NCBI GenBank assembly: GCA_015501595.1
Contig: JADNRX010000259.1
Span: 1-64,000, forward strand
DNA: 64,000 bases
Direction of reading: 5' to 3'
Source: Hymenopellis radicata
Taxonomy: Eukaryota > Basidiomycota > Agaricomycetes > Agaricales > Physalacriaceae
Position numbers and translations under genes: made by a program. This document shows, piece after piece, positions 55,575-64,000 of this stretch. The notes under the pieces were generated by a model. That model was not told the origin of the DNA and ran no database searches. It worked only from the letters and a program-made list of their open reading frames with translations. Position 1 is the stretch's first letter, and each line of letters opens with the position of its first letter.

Positions 55575-57459
55575 TTAACGCTTCGCGTTCTCGTCGTGCA
55601 CGATAGCACCCTTCTCTTTCTCAGAGTCGTCATCATCAACATCGTCGGTGTGCTCGGGCAGAGCATCGCCGGATGGAACAGGAGCAGCCTCGAAGTGAGA
55701 GCCACATTTTTCCGGACCCAGCGCGGTCGTAAGAGCGATGCCCAAGGCAATAATGACGGTAGCGATACCTGAAACGAGAGTCAACATCCGCATGGCGATT
55801 GGAAGCAAAGGAAAACGTACCCATGGTAGGTCCATAGGCCTCTACAAGTTCACCATCCGATTTCCGCCTGATGAAGTGCGACTCGGCGATGGCGTTCACG
55901 ATTTGAGCCGACGGGGACGAGATCATGTTACCAACCTGGTAAGTAATACCAGGGAACGATGACCGGAAGGCGACAGGCGACAGCTCGCTCAGGTCTAGCG
56001 GTATCGGTTAGTACGGTTGCGTTGAAGACGGGGTAATGGAAGACATACGGATGGGAATAACACCCCAAGCGCCCTGGACGAAGAACTGCATGAAGAAGCC
56101 GGAGGCGGAGAGGCTGCGCTCGGTAGTAGGCAATATCCAGGCCGGGATCATGCAGCAAGAGATGATGGCGGCGGCTACGATGGCACGACGACGTCCGACG
56201 AACTGGGATAGCCAACCGATGATCGTTCCACCAACGCAGGCGCCGGTCTTCATGAGGATACTAGCGCGACTGGCGCCGTCGTTGTCGAGTCCCTTCTGTG
56301 CCTTCATGAAGGTGGTGTAGCTGTCCTGCGACGAGTGGGAGTAGTAGTTGAACCAGGTCATCAAGATGACGCAGTAGACTGAATTGAATCAATGTTAGCA
56401 CGAACGAACAAGGAGCGTTCAGAACAACGTACACATCATCTTCCACTCCTTCCTGAAGACCTTTCCGATTTCCTTCTTGAACGCAGCAGAGTGTGCGCCT
56501 CGCTTGCCCGACTTCTTCGCCTCGACGAACTGCCTCGACTCGGGGAACAACAGACGGATGAATCCGACGGCAATCGAAGCACCAGCGGCTCCCCAGAAAG
56601 CAGGCTTCCAAGAATCTGGAGCATCGCCGACTTTGAGGTTAACGCAAGCACCGATAACGTATCCAAACGAGTATCCTTGCTGCAGGATTCCGCTCATCAG
56701 ACCACGCGCCTCGACCGGGCTACATACGCGCTGTCAGAACGGCTATGACCCGATACAGGAGGAGACAGACCAATTCTCCAGGGCCATCGCGACAGCGTTC
56801 CCATATACACCACCCATGGCCAATCCAAAAATAGCACGGACGGCCAAGAACTCTTGGAAGGTACGACAGTAGATGGTGGCAATTTGGAGGGCGCCCAGAA
56901 TCCACATGTTGAGGACCATGGGGTATTTGCGACCCCAGTAATCACCGGCAACACCCTAAACGTTGGAGGTCAGCATAGAAGAGGCTGAGAGTGTATGGAT
57001 GGTACACACGAATATGGCTGCTCCGACGGAGCGAAGGAGGAGTGTGAGGGTGATCGCAGTCGTAACGCTCGTCTTGCTAACGTCGTAGTACTTGGAGAAT
57101 TCCGTCGTCTTGATGGAGAGGGTGTGGAAATCGAGCGCTGCGCGGTGGTCAGGACCGACTCAAAAGAGAGTACGGAATGCTCACCATCAGCAGTCCAGGC
57201 AGCAAAACCGACGAGGAAGAACAGCCAGTTCAACGCGGTAAGCTTCCCAAACAGGGATATGGGATTTTGGACTACGATCGCGAAGTCAGTCAGTCAACAA
57301 TGGACGAGAAGCTGGAAAGGACTTACGCGGCTTGGGAGACTGCCACTCCACCGTTTCATTACCATGAATGTCGATGACATGAACACGCGTCTTCCATCGG
57401 AACAGGTCGGCAACGTTGTTCTTCGCCTTCGTGAGGAGCGATTCGTTTTCCGAGGACAT
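55575..57459 (-). CDS. JEN1-like carboxylate transporter (MFS)
   Basis: Exons on minus from ATG 57459 (MSSENESLLTKAKNNVADLF) to the stop at 55575. Membrane segments include LNWLFFLVGFAAWTADGFDF, TAITLTLLLRSVGAAIFG and the DYWGRKYPM loop. Further segments are MGGVYGNAVAMALENCPVEA then RGLMSGILQQGYSFGYVIGA, MTWFNYYSHSSQDSYTTFMK, GRRRAIVAAAIISCCMIPAW and IATVIIALGIALTTALGPE. The FDFHTLS motif and the NCPVEARG-type helix are characteristic of the JEN/SHS family of lactate, pyruvate or acetate-proton symporters. The C-terminal tail is acidic and cytosolic (DDVDDDDSEKEK). Substrate not determined. It is convergent with the fungalysin gene (227 bp between stops). Confidence 0.85.
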
Positions 57460-59376
57460 GATGAGAGCGGGAAGAGTCAACGCTGGGTTCCTACCTCCTC
57501 CGAACGAGCTTCTTTTATACGAGAACCCAGGCTACAACAGGTACGCGTTTGAATTTTGATCAGATAATGGAGATACCAGATTCATTATTGACAACCGATG
57601 TATCCAAAAAAGAGGACCATGTGGGAGGCGGACCCATCGCGGGGTCATGTCAGTGGGGATGCGGGGTCATGTTGTGGGGGGAGACTTTTTTCCGCGTTCG
57701 CTCTGGTCTTGGAAGATGCCTTGGCGCGCTGGGCGTTCGTAACGCGCCAAGAGAAAACGGGCATTGCATCGCATCAAATGGAACAAGCGCTTATTTCTGA
57801 CAGGCGACAATATAGGATCATAACAACAGAGGTAAGGTCAAAGCTCGTTGGCTTGGAGAGTTCACGTCTTTGTACCGAGAATTTGGTGAGTACTTCAAAG
57901 ACGGGGAACTGCTTAAGTAACGTACAGGGGTAGAGTCACGTTGGCGCGCTCGTTCGCCGTCCGAGGAGAGGTCAATTGAGAGTTTTCAGGGATAGGCCCA
58001 GGACCGGTGCGATTCGGACAGTTTGAGAAGAGGGAAAGAGCGGCATCTCGGACCAAGAATGGCAAATCAGCGAACCTCGGAGGTCTAGAAATGCCTGGAA
58101 AGGACAAACGTTATCAACGGGAGGCCATTAAGGCGTACCGCGAACAGCTTCTACTCGAGGTGGCGTAGAATCCCACCGTGCAGTAAAATTCATCGGGAAA
58201 GACACGTTAGACTGGTCAATAGATGGTACCTGGACGAGGTCCGTCGTGACTTCGAGAGCGGGACCAAGCCAGTGGTCTGCGTTTATCCACAAAGAACGGC
58301 AGTTTCACGATGGCGTACAGTTTTTGCAATACTGCGAGTCATCGTCCATGTAAGGGAATTGCGGGAGAAAATTAAAACCCATTTGGACAAAGCACACGGT
58401 AGAGTCGAGGGTGAAAAGATGAAAAAATGACGTGGCGTGAAAGGAGAACAGAGCCATTGATTTGAAATTTCAGCCGAGTATGTGTTGAACCGCTTCGACG
58501 TCGGTCCTGAAAGATAGGTAGATTGAAGACAAGTTGAAGTATTCGTGTTTGCGACGAGGACAATTAGTAACTGACATGGTGAGTTAAATGAGGAGAAACA
58601 GAATACCTTTCCCCGGCATCGAAGGCGGGAGTCCGACGAGCGGATCAAGCGCGTGACGGATCAAGTGCCAAGTGGTCGTCTCCTTCTAACCACCATGACC
58701 TTGGCTTGGACAACAAGAACAAGAGCGTTACCTCCTCGCCTATCCTGCCAGCAACAAGCCCTATTGTCATGGGGCCCATGGGACACTAGTTTTGTTTCCA
58801 GGTTAGCAGCAATAATTTCTACCAGCTGTCGGTTGTCAAACCTATCGTGCTGCCCATCATCCATCCTCGCGCAGTCGACGCCGTATCACGGTCGTACTGC
58901 GTACTCTGACAAGGATTTCTATTTCCGCAGTTCTTCTGATCTGCTGACTTTCGTCGATTGTTCTCATGTCCATCCAATCAGGTCTGCTTCCAAAAGACGA
59001 CTGTCTTCCAAAACGTGCCACACGTCATCATGGTACCCAGCAACCAATGGTCACAAACGCTAGACATCTTCTCGCGCAGACCTGCAGCGTCTGACTCCCT
59101 CTATGCGCAGTGTATTCTTCTGGATTCTACGCGCTGCGAGAAATTGATATTGACACGTGCGCTCTGTACGTGCCTTGTAACTGTTCTAATAATCTCAAAG
59201 AAGGTTCTCATGTTCTCTGTGTAGACGACTCGCCCAATGAACGGGCGTCGAGCATATGGATAACGAGCTCATCGTCACATGTTGAACGGGCGCGCCGGAG
59301 GCGTAAAGAACCCGACGCCCACTTATAAGAGAAGGATTGACGGAGGAAATCCTTTGGATCTTGTTCGTTGTCGAAT
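57460..59376. other. Divergent intergenic region, 1.9 kb
   Basis: Between the transporter start on minus and the lectin-nuclease start on plus. Many short frames but none recognisable. The proximal 300 bp at each side presumably hold promoters; GACGCCCACTTATAAGAGAA just before 59340 includes a TATA-like TTATAAG about 55 bp upstream of ATG 59377. Confidence 0.45.
59319..59331 (+). promoter_or_regulatory. TATA-like box of the nuclease-lectin gene
   Basis: CACTTATAAGAG lies about 50 bp upstream of ATG 59377, a usual fungal TATA distance. Confidence 0.4.
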
Positions 59377-60853
59377 ATGGTTCACTCCCCGATCGGAGCC
59401 GTCACTCTTTTGTTACTTCTGTCCCGTACCTCCTTGGCAGCGACGACCTCTGGAGGGTTCTCCTTACTGAGCATGAATGTCGCTGGTCTCCCTGGTATGT
59501 GTAGTTATGAATGCCTTCGGAAGTCTCTGATTGTCGCCCAAGAACTGTTGTCAAGCGGAGACCCTGCGGTGAATACGCCACTCATATCCGTCCGGCTTGC
59601 CCCCTACAACGTTATCAACGTCGAAGAGGATTTCAACTATCACGCTGCTCTCTATGCCGACGACACTCACCCGTATCGCACCCCTACATCAGGTATTCTA
59701 ACACCTTGCTGCGCAGTACCTCCAAGCCTCTAACCAACCTTCCCCAGGTGGTGTACCCTTCGGATCAGGCCTGAACACTCTTTCTGATTTCGAGTATCTC
59801 GACTTGGAGCGCACCACTTGGGATGACTGCGACTCGAACAACGGAGACTGCCTCACGCCCAAGGGCTTCACGTACATGCGGGTCCGCGTGTCCGACGGGA
59901 TGTGGTTTGACCTGTACAACCTCCACACAGACGCAGGCTCGGACGACGGCGACCGCATCGCGCGCCAGTCCAACATCCAGCAGGTCATCGACTACATCCC
60001 AACCTGGTCCGCGGGCATGCCAATTGTTGTCATGGGCGACACGAACTCGCGGTACACGAACGCGGTCGACGGGGCGTCACTCCATAATTTAATCGACAGC
60101 GCTGGGGTCGTAGATGCGTGGGTATCTAATATCAGAGGCGGATCGTTCCCTGCTGCCGGCACCGACGCGCTCGTCTGCGCATTCCCGTTCGCTGATGGGA
60201 CGACGCAGGCGCAGATGGTGGCTTGTGAGGTCGTCGATAAGATCTTCGTGCGCTCTGGGACCGCTACCACCCTTACTACGACTACATTCACAAACGAGAA
60301 CGACGCCTTCGTGGATGATACCGGTGCGCCTCTGAGCGACCATTACCCCATCTCCGCCACAGCATCCTGGAAACTTTCCAGCGCCCTTCGCATGGCAGAT
60401 CCCGTCGGTGGTCCTCACGGAACGCCCTTTAATGACCTCGCCTCCGCCCTTACCACGTCTGCTGTTCCCAAGATCACCTCTATTACCATTCGTGGCGGAA
60501 ATCGCGTCGACGCCGTCTCATATACCCTATCATATCCCAGCGGATCGTCATCTACCATCACACACGGCGGTACAGGAGGAACAGCGAACACATTGTCTCT
60601 CGCTTCTGGCGAGTACATCACCAAAGTATTGGGCTGTAGCGCGGAGTACAATGGCGACACGCGGGTTTTCTACCTACAGTTGACAACTAACCTGGGCAAC
60701 GTCGTGTCCGCTGGGAAGACAACGAGTGACTGTTTGACCACGACTGTTCCCAGTGATGCTGGCAGTGGAGGATCTTGGGGCTTGGTTGGATTCTGGGGTA
60801 GGTCTGGGGATGAAGCGGATCGATTAGGGGCAATTTGGGGTGCAGCGTATTAA
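59377..60853 (+). CDS. Secreted EEP-fold nuclease/phosphatase with jacalin-like lectin domain
   Basis: Exons 59377-59494, 59543-59692 and 59748-60853 join in phase to 457 residues. A signal peptide (MVHSPIGAVTLLLLLSRTSL) precedes an endonuclease/exonuclease/phosphatase domain: FSLLSMNVAGLP (metal-binding Asn), NVINVEEDFNY (Glu), LYNLHTDAGSDD (His), IVVMGDTNSRYT (G-D-x-N) and PLSDHYPISA (S-D-H-x-P). A second domain (about residues 340-430) reads PKITSITIRGGNRVDAVSYT then YPSGSSSTITHGGTGGT and WGLVGFWGRSGDEADRLGAI, the jacalin-like lectin pattern. The enzyme could hydrolyse phosphodiester or inositol-phosphate substrates, while the lectin would bind mannose or similar sugars; both are family inferences. 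ATG 59377 fits the signal peptide. No membrane anchor. Confidence 0.85.
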
Positions 60854-61171
60854 TTCATGAACTCTATTTTGTTGTTGTACGATGCGTCTCTTCTACCTTA
60901 CCTTCACTTGGACTTACCTTTGTGTCTCGAAGCTCGTCGGTTACGGTATACCTATTATGTCGTGTAGGAAGAGTGGTCTAGGTGTTGTTCGGTTTCTATT
61001 ATCACCTTTCTTTCTTTGATCATCACATCGCAATCGTATGAGCAACATACCGTGGTCGCGGTCTAGCCTGTTATCATGTTCTATGAAGGGACAGAACACC
61101 TTCTATTTGCATTGTGCAGTTAGACAGGATAATTTTCGTCCTCTTCTTTATCGATCTCGGACGACGACTAA
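60854..61171. other. Intergenic, 318 bp
   Basis: 3' flank of the nuclease-lectin gene and 5' flank of the DUF7770 gene. Nothing recognisable. Confidence 0.45.
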
Positions 61172-61963
61172 ATGTCAGTGTCGTTCAAACTCGCGAACAT
61201 GCTAAAATCTAATCAGACATTTATATACAGCATGATGGACGTGAGCCACAAGCTCAATAACTCGTGGATCTGGGATGTGGAGGCGTTCTCCGAGGAGGAT
61301 CAAGTCATCTATCTCCCAGCACGCGTCTGTGCCATACATGCCGTCGCGTACTTAAACGAAGGCGACCAGGCTGACATTGCAAGACCGCCAGGAAACCACT
61401 GGGTCTTCATCGTCGACCTCGTACCGCCCAGCTCTGTGCCGGCGTCTCTGCGATTCAGCATGGAGTCTGGGGAATCATCAAAATATGCGGGGTCATTGAA
61501 TCTCGCGATGATGGCCTCTGTAGATTCGGACACCTTTGGTATCCACGCGCGCAGAACGTCCGGCGAGTTCACGTCCGCCGTGTCCCTACAAGAGGTCCTC
61601 GGGTTTATGATGCAGGTGCGTGCTCGTCTTATCAACGGCCAAGGACAGGGATAACCAGGTGTGAAGAACCATCTAGATTGTTATAAGTTTACGGATCATC
61701 ACGAGGGATGCGCGTATTGGGTGAGCTCGGTGTTGAAGAGGTTCGCTGATATGCGGTGGATAAGGAAGGAGATGAGCGAAGGAGTAGATGCTGCAATTCA
61801 ATTCTACTATCCCGACAGGCGCGGGAAGTATGGCGGGGCCCGCGCCGTTTCTAAATACGCTCCTGGATTTGATGGTCTCGTGAAGGGCAGTTTCTTCAGT
61901 ATGTGTCATCGTCAACATTGTCTATTAGACTGACTCCCTTCCACAGTTCACGACAATGAATGA
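61172..61963 (+). CDS. DUF7770 domain protein, 230 aa
   Basis: Exons 61172-61615, 61667-61898 and 61947-61963 join in phase to 230 residues. From memory the DUF7770 family shows a central GNHWxxxIxL strand (here PPGNHWVFIVDLVPPSS) and a later FxxxxEGCxYW helix (YKFTDHHEGCAYWVSSVLKR). It ends in a GxF strand (VKGSFFIHDNE). All three are present. The function is not known; the GNHW and EGCxxW blocks are invariant and could be structural or catalytic. Spans 791 bp; no signal peptide. Confidence 0.75.
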
Positions 61964-62109
61964 AACCGAGTTAGACATCGTGTTGTATACCAGACATTGT
62001 ATGGGATACTTCTTCATAGATGGAGCAACAGCAGCTGTTACAATGGATACTGCTTGGTGAAGCGTCGAGGTTGCCGAACGAATCGGTCACGAAATCATGG
62101 GATATGTTA
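61964..62109. other. Intergenic gap between DUF7770 and fungalysin relic
   Basis: Nothing recognisable, though some fungalysin-like debris may extend here. Confidence 0.3.
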
Positions 62110-62250
62110 CTAAAGACTTGTCAGCCCTTCCGGGACGTCTGGAGACTGACTAGGGACGGTACTGGCTAGTGTGTGCCAACCACGGAAATGTTGTCTTCCT
62201 TCACCTCCTCCTCGATGCGCTTCAGATCCAACCATGTAACCCCTCTGAGC
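62110..62250 (+). pseudogene. Deleted fungalysin relic
   Basis: Two stretches match the intact fungalysin gene at 52753-55347. TCAGCCCTTCCGGGAC...GACGGTACTGGC...CCACGGAA (62129-62189) corresponds to 54511-54630. AATGTTGTCTTCCTTCACCT...GATGCGCTTCAG...CATGTAACCC (62188-62241) corresponds to 55080-55135. The 450 bp between them, including the glutamate helix, is missing, and a stop interrupts. The HEFTH block is also deleted. Confidence 0.75.
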
Positions 62251-62520
62251 TCTGTCGGGATTCTTTTCGCGAGGGCCTCGTATTATTATCGAAGATTCCC
62301 CCGAGTACATTACCATTGATCAATAAGTAGACGATTTGTTTGAATGCGCATTCCATTACCCCGAGAAAATGAAACTGATAACAACGAGAGTGGGATAGCA
62401 GTTGACAAGTGGTATGTATGCGAATCCAATGAGAGGATGAAATAGTGAAATAAAGATACTGTATGTACATACTATGGGAAGCTTTGGCAGCAGTCGTCAC
62501 ACTAGCCCTAGCCTCCGGTG
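62251..62520. other. Intergenic, 270 bp
   Basis: 3' flank of the CLASP gene; no features. Confidence 0.4.
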
Positions 62521-64000
62521 TTATCGAAGATGTATTGGCCGCCTCACGCCAGTCGCGACTGGCTTGAATGTCGAAGAGGCCTTCGTGGCTGCCTCCTGAC
62601 TTGCCGCCGCCGCCGCCGCCGCCGCCGCCGCACTCGGTGCGGGCTGCCTGGTAGGCTTGAACGGCTCGGGCTCCTTCCTCGGAAGCTGTGGTATTTCGAG
62701 CCTACGACGTCCAGATAAACTACGCGTATGTGCCCGGACTTGTGTTCGACCAGGAAGTCCTTGCACAGGAAGAATCGGTGCAGCGGGTGTGGATTGATGG
62801 ACGGCGTGGTCTGTCCCTTCGTCACTATCGCCGGAGGGGAATGCGACAGTTGTGGGGAAAGGTGCCCGTTGAGCGTTATTCAAGATTGAAGTTGGGGGAG
62901 GCAGGGTGCGGAAGGGTAGTCGGACTGGCCTCGTGGAAGAGGTGGATTTGACCAAGGTATGCGCCGGTCGAGCAGGACGTGCTGGACCCGGGGCGTTGGG
63001 CGCATCCAGGCTGGATGTCGATGGCTTAGAGGGAAGGGTTGGTCGGATGGGTATCGTGACTTCACGATGCATCGTTATCGAGGACTGACTGTTGTTGGTA
63101 GCCGCGTCGCGAGGTGGTCGGATAGGATCCCCTGACGGGGGAGCGTGTGCCGTCGAGTGTAAGACAGAAGACGTAGACTTGGCTAGTGCATGGGACTGAG
63201 AAGATGCAGAGCTCTGAGTCGGGACGGCGGATGTCGAAGACACCAGCGTCTTTTTCGATTGCGTAGGGGCTAGTAGCTTCCTGCCAGTTGTTTTGACATT
63301 CAAGTGTTTCTTAATTGTTGGCGAAAGTGGTGCGAGAAACCTGGAACCGGTCAATGAGTATCGGCCGTAGTAGCGAGCAATACAACACACCTTTCAACTC
63401 GGTTTGGTAACAACAACTGGTAAGCCTCAAAAATCTCCCTCCCCAGCTTTCTTACCTCCGCGATGGCATCGCGCGATGTAACCTTAATCAAGGCCTCCAC
63501 GTCCTTGGCCCTTGCCTCCTTCTGAAGATCCGGTGGATTGAAGCAGTTTAAACATGTCAGTATGGCTTCGCAGGCAATAACCCTGAGCGATGCCGACTTC
63601 TCTTTGACCGCCTGCATCAAGTGCGGCAAGATGGCCAAAAGCAGGGTCCTCTCGACAATAACGAGAATGCAAGCGCTTGAACGTTTCACGACGATCTTGT
63701 TCGTGCGCGCGCAGAGGGAGAGAAGTGTAGGCAGGAATATATAGAGTAAAGGCTCGAAGCCGTTTTCGAGTCCTGTAGCCAGTTCTGAGACGAACTCGAT
63801 GGCTGCTCCTGAAAGCCTCGTTCGCTCCGATTTCATGGCGCTATTGATAGCCTCGACCAGAGGACGCAGCGCCGGAATCAGCACCTCGGGGTGCTGGCAG
63901 GCCCCACCGTTACAGAACAACGTCAGCCTGGAGAGGGCGCTCGAGATTTTGTCCCAGGACTGTTCCGTTTCCGGAATACAGATGTCTTCACTGTGGGTGG
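62521..64000 (-). CDS. CLASP/Stu1 microtubule-associated protein (3' part)
   Basis: The gene enters from the right edge on minus and stops at 62521. Visible exons are 64000-63391 and 63340-62521 with a 50-nt intron in phase. A HEAT/TOG array reads PEVLIPALRPLVEAINSAMK then FVSELATGLENGFEPLLYIF and LPTLLSLCARTNKIVVKRSS. It continues LLAILPHLMQAVKEKSASLR then ACEAILTCLNC and SRDAIAEVRKLGREIFEAY. This matches the CLASP N-terminal TOG domain (CLASP_N). After it comes a long Ser/Pro/Thr-rich basic linker typical of CLASP microtubule-binding regions, with SRS/KKTLVSSTS phrases and a poly-Ala run. CLASP stabilises microtubules at kinetochores and the cell cortex. The N-terminus is outside the window. 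Confidence 0.82.
62603..62630. repeat. (GCC)n trinucleotide repeat
   Basis: About nine GCC units in the 3' exon of the CLASP gene, encoding a poly-alanine run (SAAAAAAAAAAAS). Length polymorphism is likely. Confidence 0.9.

Noticed and set aside
57549..59320. Several 60-130 codon frames on both strands
   Set aside because: They overlap each other in antisense, have no motifs and lack splice support.

Overview
This looks like a 64-kb piece of a basidiomycete nuclear genome, most likely from the Agaricomycetes and with a Polyporales-like gene set. The evidence is multi-exon genes with 45-70 bp GT-AG introns, BTB/POZ and F-box proteins of mushroom type, a DUF6534 membrane protein, a fungalysin, a ROT1 chaperone and a KDZ transposase with a CxC cysteine cluster. 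No prokaryotic feature, tRNA, rRNA or CRISPR array was seen. Splice sites below were chosen by eye from GT-AG signals, phase and remembered family sequences; no search could be run.

Layout. 0-10 kb: a 500-bp repeat overlapping a small unknown gene; a conserved fungal gene (2347-6594) whose fourth intron holds a complete, apparently intact PIF/Harbinger transposon (3114-6051, identical 75-bp inverted repeats, TTA target duplication, transposase plus Myb-like gene); a BTB gene and an F-box gene. 10-20 kb: a carboxylesterase relic, a GATA factor gene, then 7.6 kb with no recognisable gene. 20-31 kb: a divergent pair of genes that look like nucleotidyltransferase-fold family members, the inverted second copy of the 500-bp repeat, a second BTB gene, ROT1 flanked by two decayed copies of one secreted-protein gene, a DUF6534 gene, and a frameshift-ridden pseudogene of a conserved basidiomycete family. 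31-42 kb: degenerate repeats, a large repeat-rich gene of a mushroom-expanded family, a gene with a 12-bp minisatellite and a Cauli_VI/RNase H1 N-terminal-like domain, and several unrecognised genes.

42-52 kb is a mobile-element cluster. A KDZ transposase gene is interrupted by a 673-bp hAT-type MITE (8-bp target duplication) and overrun at its 3' end by a 233-bp TA-flanked MITE. A second TA-flanked MITE is itself split by a 3.7-kb hAT transposon with a near-complete transposase gene (8-bp target duplication CCTGTAAG). The order of insertion can be read from the nesting.

52-64 kb returns to host genes that fit a saprotrophic lifestyle: a secreted fungalysin metalloprotease with a duplicated block in its promoter, a JEN1-like carboxylate transporter, a secreted nuclease/phosphatase-fold protein fused to a jacalin-like lectin domain, a DUF7770 protein, a deleted fungalysin relic, and the 3' part of a CLASP/Stu1 microtubule-associated protein gene that leaves the window.
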